Shown piece by piece: positions 21,071 to 29,420 of a stretch of 29,420 bases of DNA. The DNA lies in NCBI GenBank assembly GCA_045532865.1, contig JAZSGT010000041.1:1-29420 (forward strand), read 5' to 3'. Below the pieces are notes generated by a model. It was given only the letters and a program-made list of their open reading frames with translations, searched no databases and was not told the origin of the DNA. The stretch is from RGIG4140 sp045532865. GTDB lineage: Bacteria; Pseudomonadota; Alphaproteobacteria; CAAHEQ01; UBA3637. The translations under genes were made by a program, and so were the position numbers. How positions within the stretch are numbered: position 1 is the first letter of the stretch; each line of letters starts with the position of its first letter.

Positions 21071-23575
21071 TTATTTTACAACAAAATTTACCAATTTATT
21101 TGGAACATAGATTTCTTTTAAAATCTCTTTTTCATCCATGAAATTTTTGGCGCCTTCTGTTTCTTTTGCAAGAGCAAGAATCTCTTCCTTTGATGTTGAT
21201 ACTGGGACAGTAATAATGGAGCGTTTTTTACCCATTACTTGAACAACAATATCCATTGTGTCAGATTTTGTCATTGCTTCGTCAAAAGTTGGCCACGCTT
21301 CATAAGCAAGTGTTTTTGTGTGCCCCAGTTTTTCCCATAATTCTTCTGCAACGTGAGGAGCAAGAGGTGCTAAAAGAAGGACAAACTTTTCCATATCTTG
21401 TTTTGCAACAGGTTCAGTTGATTTATAAACAGCATTTATAAACTCCATTAACTTTGCAATAGAAGTGTTATAGAACATTTTTTCCATATCATCTGTAACA
21501 CCTTTGATTGTTTTGTGCATGAGTTTTGTAAGTTCAAGAGAACCTGTTTCTTGAATTTTACCTTCCATTTCAAACAAATTCCAGAACCGTTTGATAAATC
21601 GATTAACACCGTTAATGCCATCATCTGACCAAGGTTTTTCAGCTTCAATTGGTCCCATGAACATTTCATACAAACGCATTGAATCGGCCCCAAAGTCGTT
21701 GATAACGTCATCTGGATTAACAACATTGTAACGGGATTTACTCATCTTTTCAACTTGAGTGTTGACTTTCACCCCTGTTTCTTTAACAAACCATTCATTT
21801 CCTTTACGTTCAACTTCTTTTGGATAATAGTATTTCCCATTGTCATCACGATATGAATAGGCAAGAACCATCCCTTGGTTAACAAGTTTTTTAAATGGTT
21901 CGTCACAAGAAACTAAACCAGCATCAAACAAGACTTTTTGCCAGAAACGAGCATAGAGTAAGTGTAAAACTGCATGTTCAACACCACCCACATAAACGTC
22001 AACAGGCATCCAATATTCATCAGCTTCTTTGCTCCATGCTTCTTGATTATTGTGTGGATCGCAGTAACGTAAGAAGTACCAAGAAGAACCAGCCCATTGA
22101 GGCATGGTGTTGGTTTCACGTTTTGCTGTTGCACCTGTTTCAGGATCTGTTGTGTTCACCCAATCTTGTACACGGGCAAGAGGTGGTTCCCCATCTTCTG
22201 TTGGTTTAAATTCAGCGAGAGGAGGGAGTAAAACTGGCAAATCTTTTTCTGGTAGTGATTTGATAGATCCATCTTCTAAATGAATAATTGGGAATGGTTC
22301 GCCCCAATAGCGTTGACGAGCGAAGAGCCAATCACGGAGTTTATAGTTAACTGTTCCTTTTCCGAGATTTCTTTCTTCCAACCATTCAATCATCTTTGCT
22401 TTAGATTCTTTAACGTGTAAACCATTTAAGAAACCAGAATTAACAAGTGGACCATCGCCTTCATATGCCTCTTTTGTTATATCTCCACCTTGAATAACTT
22501 CTTTGATTTCAATGTTAAATGCTTTTGCAAAATCATAGTCACGTTGGTCATGAGCTGGAACGGCCATGATGGCACCATATCCATAATCGCCAAGAACATA
22601 ATCTGAAATATAAACAGGGATTTTGTCGCCATTAACTGGATTAATAGCGTAAGCACCGGTGAAAACACCTGTTTTTTCTTTTGCTTCAGCAAGTCTATCT
22701 TGTGTTGATTTTTTAGAAGCTTGATCAATATAAGCTAAAACAGCTTCAGATTGTGTCTCAGTCATGATTTCTTTAACAAGGGCATGTTCTGGGGCAAGAA
22801 CGCAATATGTTGCGCCAAAAAGAGTATCTGGACGTGTTGTATAAACTGTAAATTCAATATTTTTACCATCAACTTTGAATTGTACATCAGCGCCAGTAGA
22901 TTTCCCAATCCATTCACGTTGCATTGTTTTGATACTTTCTGGCCAGTCAACTTTATCAAGCCCTTCAAGGAGTTTTTCAGCGTATTCAGTGATTTTAAGC
23001 ATCCATTGGCGCATTGGTTTTCTAATGACTTCATCCCCAGTTTCAACGTATTTGCCATCTTTGACTTCTTCATTTGCTAAAACAGTCCCAAGTTTTGGAC
23101 ACCAATTAACAGGAGTTGTTACTTCATAAGCCAAGCCTTTATCAAAGAGAATTTTGAAAATCCATTGTGTCCATTTGTAATAATTAGGGTCTGTTGTATT
23201 GATTTCACGATCCCAGTCATATGAAAACCCAATCGCTTTCAATTGGTTACGGAATTTATCAGCATTCATTTTAACAACGTCTGCAGGGTGCATGCCTGAG
23301 CGTTCTGCATAACGTTCTGCTGGTAAACCAAAAGCATCCCATCCCATTGGATGAAGTACGTTGTATCCTTGCATGCGTTTAAAACGAGCAACGATATCTG
23401 AAATGGTGTAGTTTTCAGCATGTCCAACATGAAGACCTGCACCTGAAGGATAAGGGAACATGTCTAAGACATAATATTTTGGTTTATTTTTATCAATTTC
23501 AGCTTTGAACGTTTTATTTTCGTCCCAATATTTTTGCCATTTTTTTTCAATTGCAAGATGATTATATTCAGCCAT
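21071..23575 (-). CDS. leuS: Leucyl-tRNA synthetase
   Basis: Class Ia aminoacyl-tRNA synthetase that charges tRNA-Leu. The 834-aa protein is of normal bacterial length. The N-terminal catalytic domain has the HIGH signature as P-S-G-A-G-L-H-V-G-H. An editing (CP1) domain follows with T-T-R-P-D-T-L-F-G-A-T-Y, then G-S-S-W-Y-F-L-R-Y, the K-M-S-K-S loop, an anticodon-binding domain (A-P-L-A-P-H-V-A-E-E-L-W) and a C-terminal extension. The ATG follows an AGAGGAAAA site and is only 25 bases after nifJ, so it is probably transcribed from the nifJ promoter. No T-box or leader peptide fits in this gap. Confidence 0.98.
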   Translation of the reverse strand: MAEYNHLAIEKKWQKYWDENKTFKAEIDKNKPKYYVLDMFPYPSGAGLHVGHAENYTISDIVARFKRMQGYNVLHPMGWDAFGLPAERYAERSGMHPADVVKMNADKFRNQLKAIGFSYDWDREINTTDPNYYKWTQWIFKILFDKGLAYEVTTPVNWCPKLGTVLANEEVKDGKYVETGDEVIRKPMRQWMLKITEYAEKLLEGLDKVDWPESIKTMQREWIGKSTGADVQFKVDGKNIEFTVYTTRPDTLFGATYCVLAPEHALVKEIMTETQSEAVLAYIDQASKKSTQDRLAEAKEKTGVFTGAYAINPVNGDKIPVYISDYVLGDYGYGAIMAVPAHDQRDYDFAKAFNIEIKEVIQGGDITKEAYEGDGPLVNSGFLNGLHVKESKAKMIEWLEERNLGKGTVNYKLRDWLFARQRYWGEPFPIIHLEDGSIKSLPEKDLPVLLPPLAEFKPTEDGEPPLARVQDWVNTTDPETGATAKRETNTMPQWAGSSWYFLRYCDPHNNQEAWSKEADEYWMPVDVYVGGVEHAVLHLLYARFWQKVLFDAGLVSCDEPFKKLVNQGMVLAYSYRDDNGKYYYPKEVERKGNEWFVKETGVKVNTQVEKMSKSRYNVVNPDDVINDFGADSMRLYEMFMGPIEAEKPWSDDGINGVNRFIKRFWNLFEMEGKIQETGSLELTKLMHKTIKGVTDDMEKMFYNTSIAKLMEFINAVYKSTEPVAKQDMEKFVLLLAPLAPHVAEELWEKLGHTKTLAYEAWPTFDEAMTKSDTMDIVVQVMGKKRSIITVPVSTSKEEILALAKETEGAKNFMDEKEILKEIYVPNKLVNFVVK

Positions 23576-23600
23576 TTTTTCCTCTTTAAAAAATTTAAAA

Positions 23601-26600
23601 TTATTCGCCTTTTGCTAAGCGTTCATAAAGTTTGAATCGTTTATTAATTTGTTCTTGTGCTTTTTGAACAAGCTCATCATAGTGTTCAGCATTTGATTGC
23701 TTTACAGCTTTAAATCTTGTTTCCAATGCCATAAATTCAGCAACAGATTTTGTTGGTTTGCTGTCAAGTTGGAAAGGATTTAAGCCTTGTTCTATTCTTC
23801 TTGGGTCATATCTGAAAAGTGGCCATAATCCTGTTTCAACTGCTAATTTTTGATGTTCTAAACCTTCTTTTCCAATGTCATAGCCGTGTGAAATACAGTG
23901 ACTGTATGCAATGATTAAAGAAGGACCATTAAAACTTTCTGCTTCATTTAATGCTTGAAGCGCATGCATATCTTTTGCCCCAAGAGAAATGCTTGCAACA
24001 TATACACCACCTGATGAAATTGCAATCATGCCTAAATCTTTTTTGGGTAATTCAGAGCCAGCAATTGCAAACTTTGCTGAAGCACCGATAGGTGTTGCCT
24101 TTGATCGTTGTCCTCCTGTATTGGAGTATACGTTTGTGTCCATAACCATGATATTAACGTTTTTGCCAGAATAAAGCACGTGGTCTAAACCACCATAGCC
24201 AATATCATAGGCCCAACCGTCACCACCTAAAATCCAAACAGATTTTTTGACCAAGTAGTCTGCGTTGTCATAAAGCAACATGGCTTTTGGTGTTTTAAGT
24301 GCTAATAGTTTATTTTTTAACTCTTGAACACGTTGGCGTTGTTCTTGAATTTCAGTTTCATTTGCCTGTTGGGTAGATAAAATTGAATCAACTAATGTTT
24401 CTCCAACTTCTGCACGCATTTGAGATAAAATTTGGCAAGCAAATTCTGTTTTTGAATCAATACTTGTGCGTATACCCAAACCAAATTCAGCGTTGTCTTC
24501 AAACAATGAGTTTGCCCAAGCAGGGCCATGACCTTCACTGTTTTTGGCGTAAGGTGTTGTTGGTAAGTTACCACTATAAATGGATGAGCAACCGGTTGCA
24601 TTTGCAACAACCAATCTGTCACCAAATAATTGTGTCATCATTTTAACGTATGGTGTTTCACCACATCCTGCGCAAGCACCAGAGAATTCAAAAAGTGGAC
24701 GCATCATCGCTAATGATTTGATTTGTTTTGGGTTAAGTTTAGTGCGATCAGAATCTGGTAATGACATAAAGAATTCAAAATTTTTGATTTCTTCTTCCAA
24801 ATTCTTTTCAATTGGGACCATATTGATTGCTTTTTTGTCTGGATTGAGTTTATCACGGACAGGGCAGGCACTTGTACAAATAGAGCAACCCGTACAATCT
24901 TCTGGTGCGACTTGAAGTGCAAATTTTTCGCCCAAAAATTCTTTACCTTTATAATCTGTTGTTTTGAAAGTTTTTGGTGCGTTTTCTAATAATTCTGGTT
25001 TAATAGCTTTTGCACGAATAGCTGCATGAGGACAAACACTGACACATTTACCACATTGAATACAAATGCTTGGATCCCATTCAGGAATTTGTGTAGCAAT
25101 GCGTCTTTTTTCATATTTAGCAGTATCTGTTGGCCAGGTGCCGTCAGCAGTCCACTCAAAAGCACTGACAGGTAATTGATCACCTTTTCCTTCAATGATT
25201 TTGCCAGTAACTTGTTGCAAAACTTCAGGAGCAGAAGATGGAATTCCTGGTTGTCTTTTATGGATTGAATTTACTGCTCCGATTTTAATTTCATGAAGGT
25301 GTTCTAATGAAGCATCAATAGCTTTGATGTTTGCAGCAACAACTTCTTGCCCTTTACGTGCATATGTTTTTTCAACTGCTTTTTTGATTTTTTGAATAGC
25401 CTCTTCACGTGGTAAAACCCCGGAAATTGCAAAGAAACACGTTTGCATAATGGTATTAATTCTGCGACCCATTCCTGTTTTAAGCGCAACATCAACAGCA
25501 TCAATAGCATAAAGTTTGATGTTTTTATCAACAATTTCTTGTTGCACTTCAATTGGCAAAGAATCCCACACCTTTTCAGTTGGTTCTTTGGTGTTTAACA
25601 AGAAAATGGCATTTTTGCTAGCAAATGAAAGAACATCTGTTTTAAATAAAAATGGTGTGTGATGACAGGCAACAAAACTAGCTTTGTTGATTAGATATGG
25701 TGCTTTAATGGGATTTGGTGAAAATCTCAAGTGTGATGTTGTCATACCACCTGATTTTTTTGAATCATAAACAAAATAAGCTTGTCCATAGTAATCTTCA
25801 CCGTCAGCAATAATTTTAATAGAGTTTTTATTCGCACCAACAGTTCCGTCTGAGCCAAGACCGATAAATACGCATCGGCTTACGTCATTTGATTCAATAT
25901 CAAATTCAGGATCGTATGATAAAGATAAATGTGTGACATCATCTTCAATTCCGACTGTGAAATGTTGTTTGTCTTTGTTTTCAAACACAGCTTTTGCCAT
26001 AGCAGGGGTAAATTCCTTAGAAGAAAGACCATATCTACCACCTAAGATTTTTGGCATGTGAGCAATTGTTTGATTTGAAACAGCTTCAGCTAGGGTTGAA
26101 ACAACATCTAAATAAAGAGGTTCACCCGTTGCTCCAGATTCTTTTGTTCGATCTAATACAGTGATGTATTTAACTGTTTTAGGTAAAGCAGCAACAAAAG
26201 CCTCTTTAGGGAAGGGACGATACAAATGAACACCTAATACGCCAACATTTTGCCCCATAGCATTTAATGCTTTTGCTGTTTCTTCAAGTGTTTCAACAGA
26301 TGAACCCATAGATACAACAACGTGTTCTGCTGTTTCACTACCCTTATATTCAACCAAATGGTATTGGCGTCCTGTTATTTCAGCAAACTTTTGCATTGCT
26401 TTTTCAACATGAGTAGGGCAGGCGTTGTAATATTTATTTGCAGCTTCTTTAATTTGGAAGAATACATCTGGGTTTTGTGCTGTTCCACGAATTTTGGGAT
26501 TTTCAGGTTTTAAAGCATTTTTAGTAGTAAAATCAGTTGGAATATCCTGCATTAATGCTTTTAAATCATCATCAGAAAGGAGCGTAATTTTGTTAATTTC

Positions 26601-27137
26601 ATGCGAGGTTCTAAACCCATCAAAAAAGTGAATAAATGGAATGCGAGATAAAAATGTTGACATTTGGGCAATTGCTGCAAAGTCTTGTGCTTCTTGAACG
26701 CTGTTAGAGGCAATCATTGCAAACCCTGTTTGGCGACAGGCCATAACGTCTGAGTGATCGCCGAAAATAGAAAGAGCATGTCCGGCAATGGTCCTGGCTG
26801 CAACATGCATAACAAAAGGTGTAAGTTCTCCTGCAATTTTATACATGTTTGGAATCATTAACAGTAACCCTTGGGAAGCTGTATATGTTGTCGTCATTGA
26901 CCCTGCTTGTAAAGAACCATGAACAGCGCCAATGGCACCAGCTTCGGATTGCATTTCAAGTACATCAGGAACTTTTCCCCAAATGTTTTGGATGCCAGCA
27001 GCTGACCATGCATCTGACCATTCCCCCATTGGTGAAGAAGGGGTGATTGGATAAATAATTGAAACTTCATTTAATTTATGAGCTACCAGTGCTGCAGCTT
27101 CATTTGCATCTAACATTTTAACAGGATTTTCAGACAT
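23601..27137 (-). CDS. nifJ: Pyruvate:ferredoxin (flavodoxin) oxidoreductase
   Basis: Single-chain PFOR that converts pyruvate, CoA and oxidised ferredoxin to acetyl-CoA, CO2 and reduced ferredoxin, the oxygen-sensitive anaerobic replacement for pyruvate dehydrogenase. Its 1178 aa match the homodimeric family. The N-terminal pyrimidine-binding domain starts Y-P-I-T-P-S-S-P-M-G-E. Two [4Fe-4S] ferredoxin motifs lie at about 690-760 (C-I-Q-C-G-K-C and C-T-G-C-S-I-C). The proximal-cluster cysteines include C-A-G-C-G-E-T at about 819, and the TPP-binding G-G-D-G-W-A-Y-D-I-G-Y-G-G is at about 970. The ATG follows GAAAGGAAGAG. It has its own promoter and is followed by leuS. Confidence 0.98.
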   Translation of the reverse strand: MSENPVKMLDANEAAALVAHKLNEVSIIYPITPSSPMGEWSDAWSAAGIQNIWGKVPDVLEMQSEAGAIGAVHGSLQAGSMTTTYTASQGLLLMIPNMYKIAGELTPFVMHVAARTIAGHALSIFGDHSDVMACRQTGFAMIASNSVQEAQDFAAIAQMSTFLSRIPFIHFFDGFRTSHEINKITLLSDDDLKALMQDIPTDFTTKNALKPENPKIRGTAQNPDVFFQIKEAANKYYNACPTHVEKAMQKFAEITGRQYHLVEYKGSETAEHVVVSMGSSVETLEETAKALNAMGQNVGVLGVHLYRPFPKEAFVAALPKTVKYITVLDRTKESGATGEPLYLDVVSTLAEAVSNQTIAHMPKILGGRYGLSSKEFTPAMAKAVFENKDKQHFTVGIEDDVTHLSLSYDPEFDIESNDVSRCVFIGLGSDGTVGANKNSIKIIADGEDYYGQAYFVYDSKKSGGMTTSHLRFSPNPIKAPYLINKASFVACHHTPFLFKTDVLSFASKNAIFLLNTKEPTEKVWDSLPIEVQQEIVDKNIKLYAIDAVDVALKTGMGRRINTIMQTCFFAISGVLPREEAIQKIKKAVEKTYARKGQEVVAANIKAIDASLEHLHEIKIGAVNSIHKRQPGIPSSAPEVLQQVTGKIIEGKGDQLPVSAFEWTADGTWPTDTAKYEKRRIATQIPEWDPSICIQCGKCVSVCPHAAIRAKAIKPELLENAPKTFKTTDYKGKEFLGEKFALQVAPEDCTGCSICTSACPVRDKLNPDKKAINMVPIEKNLEEEIKNFEFFMSLPDSDRTKLNPKQIKSLAMMRPLFEFSGACAGCGETPYVKMMTQLFGDRLVVANATGCSSIYSGNLPTTPYAKNSEGHGPAWANSLFEDNAEFGLGIRTSIDSKTEFACQILSQMRAEVGETLVDSILSTQQANETEIQEQRQRVQELKNKLLALKTPKAMLLYDNADYLVKKSVWILGGDGWAYDIGYGGLDHVLYSGKNVNIMVMDTNVYSNTGGQRSKATPIGASAKFAIAGSELPKKDLGMIAISSGGVYVASISLGAKDMHALQALNEAESFNGPSLIIAYSHCISHGYDIGKEGLEHQKLAVETGLWPLFRYDPRRIEQGLNPFQLDSKPTKSVAEFMALETRFKAVKQSNAEHYDELVQKAQEQINKRFKLYERLAKGE

Positions 27138-27174
27138 ATCTCTTCCTTTCGACGTGAAAAAATTTAATGAAATA

Positions 27175-27203
27175 CTTATACACGAAATAAAAATCCTTGT
27201 CTA
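27175..27203 (-). promoter_or_regulatory. Promoter of nifJ-leuS
   Basis: Minus strand TAGACA (27198-27203), 17-bp spacer, TATAAG (27175-27180), each 5/6 to consensus. Start near 27168, about 30 bases before the nifJ ATG. It lies in the 137-bp gap after mutL, where the only other feature is an AT-only hairpin at the mutL stop. Confidence 0.65.
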
Positions 27204-27274
27204 GTAGAAAAGTCTTTTTTTTACGTGTTAAAAATAAAAAAATATGTCTTGTTTTTTGTTAGATAAATAAGAGG

Positions 27275-29131
27275 TTATTTACTGCGTCCAAAAAGGCGTT
27301 CTACATCAGAGAGTTTTAGCTCAATATAGGTAGGACGACCATGGATGCATTGGCCTGAAGTTGAGCATTCTTCCATTTGACGTAACAAGGCGTTCATCTC
27401 TTCAATGGTAAGAACTCTGCCAGCTCGAACTGATCCATGACACGCCATTCTTGCACAAATATCTGTTAGTTTGTCTTTGAGTAAAATGGTGTCGTCAAAT
27501 TCTTTGATTGTATCGGCCAAATCTTGAATAAGTTTTGAAATATCTGTTTTTGAAAAAAGAGCAGGAATTTCTCTGACAACAATGCTATTTCCACCAAATG
27601 CTTCTAAAACAAATCCAAAATCGTTTAACTCTTGCTGTCTGGATAACAAAATATCGATCTCATCATTTGATAGGTCAACAATTTCAGGTATTAATAGAAG
27701 CTGTCCTTGCAAAACTGTTTGATTTTTGATGAGTTTTTCATATGTGAGCCGTTCATGTGCAGCGTGTTGATCTGTGATGATAATACTGTCTTTTGTTTGA
27801 GAGACAATATACGTTTTATGAAGTTGTGCTTTAGCAAACCCAAGAGGGGGAAAGTCTTCTTGTTGAGAGTTCATTTCTTGTGTTTGTATCGCTTTTTCTT
27901 CATGTGTTTTAACGCTGTATGTTGGTTCACAAAATTGGATCACTTGTTGAGTTTCGGGTTCTGAAAATATTCTTTCAGGTGTTGAAGGTGTGAATTTTGA
28001 TTTATTATAAGTAGAGAACTCTTGCTCTTTAAATGAAAGAGGTGGTAATTGACTTATAGAGCTGATTTTTGGAGCGCTAGGAATGTAAGGTACGCTTTTT
28101 TCAAGTGCCCCAATGCCAATGGTTGAACTTGTTCTATGTCCTTGTTCAGAAAGGGCTGATCTGATGGTTGCAACAAGCAGACCTCTGATTTTTGCAGCAT
28201 TGCTGAAACGAACTTCAATTTTTGCTGGATGGACATTTACATCAACTTCTTGTGGAGGAACCGATAAAAAAAGTGCCAAGACAGGGTGGACATCATGACT
28301 GATAAGGCCTTGAAAAGCCCCTCTAATTGCGCCGATTAAAACTTTATCTTTCACAAATCTTCCATTGACAAAAAGATATTGATCTTGGCTGGTTGATCTT
28401 GTATATGTAGGAAGTCCAACAAAACCTGTTAATCTAGTTCCTTCGTATTCGGTTTCAATGGGAAGAGCGTTTTCATCAAAAGCTTTTCCAATAATTTGAG
28501 TAACTCTTGAAAGTAAAGAAGAAACAGGTGGATAATTTAAGATGCGTCTTTTTTCATCTGAAAGTGAAAAATGAATGTTTGGATAAGCCATTGCCAATCT
28601 ATTGATGGTTTCTTTGATATTTAATGTTTCTGATTGTGTTGATTTTAAAAATTTTAAACGAGCAGGTGTTGCAAAGAATAAATCTCTAACCTCAACAGTT
28701 GTTCCAAATGGTGCTGGAGCAGGGGCAACTTCTTCTTTGATTCCACCTTCAACCTTTATCATCCAGCCATCGGTTGATTCTTTTTGTCTGGAAGTGATGG
28801 TTAATTTGGCAACCGATGCAATTGAAGGAAGAGCTTCTCCTCTGAACCCTAAAAAACTGATATGGAACAAATCATCATCTGGTAATTTGCTGGTTGCATG
28901 GCGTTCAATAGCTAGTTCAAGTTCTTCTTTTGACATACCCTTTCCATTGTCAGTTACAGCAAAGTATGTTTTTCCTCCTTCTTGAATTTTAACATCAATT
29001 TGACTGCTTCCAGCATCAATTGAGTTTTCAATCAACTCCTTTATGGCGGCCGACGGCCTTTCAACAACTTCTCCAGCTGCAATTTGATTGATTAAATTTT
29101 GGGGTAAAAGGCGAATAGATGTATTAGTCAT
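27275..29131 (-). CDS. mutL: DNA mismatch repair protein MutL
   Basis: Mismatch-repair ATPase that links MutS recognition to strand incision. The 618-aa protein has a GHKL ATPase domain at the N-terminus (I-A-A-G-E-V-V-E-R-P, E-L-I-E-N-S-I-D-A-G, F-R-G-E-A-L-P-S-I), a variable linker at about 335-430, and a C-terminal dimerisation domain. It contains the endonuclease motif D-Q-H-A-A-H-E-R-x-x-x-E beginning at D454, A-C-H-G-S-V-R-A-G and C-I-H-G-R-P-T. It is therefore expected to be a self-nicking MutL, as in bacteria without MutH. The start overlaps the upstream gene by 8 bases, suggesting coupling. Confidence 0.97.
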   Translation of the reverse strand: MTNTSIRLLPQNLINQIAAGEVVERPSAAIKELIENSIDAGSSQIDVKIQEGGKTYFAVTDNGKGMSKEELELAIERHATSKLPDDDLFHISFLGFRGEALPSIASVAKLTITSRQKESTDGWMIKVEGGIKEEVAPAPAPFGTTVEVRDLFFATPARLKFLKSTQSETLNIKETINRLAMAYPNIHFSLSDEKRRILNYPPVSSLLSRVTQIIGKAFDENALPIETEYEGTRLTGFVGLPTYTRSTSQDQYLFVNGRFVKDKVLIGAIRGAFQGLISHDVHPVLALFLSVPPQEVDVNVHPAKIEVRFSNAAKIRGLLVATIRSALSEQGHRTSSTIGIGALEKSVPYIPSAPKISSISQLPPLSFKEQEFSTYNKSKFTPSTPERIFSEPETQQVIQFCEPTYSVKTHEEKAIQTQEMNSQQEDFPPLGFAKAQLHKTYIVSQTKDSIIITDQHAAHERLTYEKLIKNQTVLQGQLLLIPEIVDLSNDEIDILLSRQQELNDFGFVLEAFGGNSIVVREIPALFSKTDISKLIQDLADTIKEFDDTILLKDKLTDICARMACHGSVRAGRVLTIEEMNALLRQMEECSTSGQCIHGRPTYIELKLSDVERLFGRSK

Positions 29132-29420
29132 TTATGTGAACTCGTATGTCTTTTGAAATGTTATAAAATAATTTATTTTTTGAAGTGGTTATTTTTTGGG
29201 GAATAAAATTTTTGGGCGTGGTTATAAAATGACCCAATATGATATTTACTTCTTTATCAGAAAGAGGTGTCTTCTTTTTTGACTGAGCAAGTTGTTGAAG
29301 AATTTTTTCAGATTTTACATACTGCTTGTAATTGGGTGAAACAAGACAAAGTCCATATTGAAATAAGATATCAGATAGCTTTTTAATCAAGGACTTAGCT
29401 TGGATTTTATTTTTTATTTT
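29124..29420 (-). CDS. Partial gene of unknown function upstream of mutL
   Basis: C-terminal part of a protein whose reading frame stays open to the window edge, giving at least 99 residues. A TTG at 29388-29390 is possible as a start but has no ribosome-binding site, so the true start is probably outside. The segment is basic and lysine-rich, with no motif I recognise and no membrane helix. Its last 8 bases overlap the mutL start (ATG-A type coupling), so it is likely the preceding gene of a mutL operon. Confidence 0.6.
   Translation of the reverse strand, partial: KIKNKIQAKSLIKKLSDILFQYGLCLVSPNYKQYVKSEKILQQLAQSKKKTPLSDKEVNIILGHFITTPKNFIPQKITTSKNKLFYNISKDIRVHIND

Noticed and set aside
22751..23080. 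Frames of just over 100 aa on both strands inside leuS
   Set aside because: They lie within the conserved LeuRS catalytic and editing region and are composition-driven shadows.
23576..23600. T-box or leader peptide controlling leuS
   Set aside because: Only 25 bases separate leuS from nifJ, too short for either.
24580..24915. 111-aa plus-strand frame inside nifJ
   Set aside because: It is antisense to conserved PFOR iron-sulfur coding sequence and has no ribosome-binding site or recognisable domain.
1..29420. CRISPR arrays, tRNA or rRNA genes, IS elements, prophage or restriction-modification systems
   Set aside because: No direct-repeat arrays, RNA-gene signatures, transposase, integrase or nuclease motifs were seen on either strand.

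Overview
The window looks like chromosomal DNA of a low-GC, probably anaerobic alphaproteobacterium. The alphaproteobacterial signs are a CckA-type hybrid kinase, a Mic60-like (mitofilin) gene directly upstream of hemY, a HemY with a C-terminal zinc ribbon, and a short-N-terminus RsmB-type methyltransferase. The anaerobe signs are a full-length pyruvate:ferredoxin oxidoreductase and a perR-rubrerythrin operon. Uncultured gut lineages of the RF32 / 'Azospirillum CAG' type would fit, but that placement is inference. No rRNA, tRNA, CRISPR array, insertion sequence or phage gene was seen.

Layout. Bases 1-375 are a near-perfect inverted repeat: two 75-bp arms with one mismatch flank a 225-bp, very AT-rich core. 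The core carries a consensus extended -10 promoter pointing right, out through the right arm, at an autotransporter gene (403-3183) with Chlamydia-Pmp-like GGA(I/V)/FxxN motifs. This is the design of an invertible, phase-variable promoter and is the most interesting object here. Next come rsmB and nagZ (+), then cckA and an AtpR-like membrane protein gene converging on them (-). accB-accC (+) ends at strong terminators facing the mic60-hemY operon (-). A small membrane protein gene (+) converges on perR-rbr (-), which has a consensus promoter with an operator-like palindrome over its -10. Then follow a CYTH-domain gene (-), a SulP anion transporter (+), dut (-), the yajC-secD-secF operon (+), and a long minus-strand block reading mutL, nifJ, leuS, glycosyltransferase. 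A partial unknown gene overlaps the start of mutL at the right edge.

Function. Most genes are core housekeeping: fatty-acid initiation (AccBC), protein export (YajC-SecDF), mismatch repair (MutL), dUTP removal (Dut), leucine charging (LeuS), rRNA methylation (RsmB), muropeptide recycling (NagZ) and cell-cycle signalling (CckA). PFOR supplies acetyl-CoA and reduced ferredoxin under anoxia, and PerR/rubrerythrin protects against peroxide. The surface-exposed autotransporter behind the switch is the main accessory element; the anchored glycosyltransferase is a lesser one.
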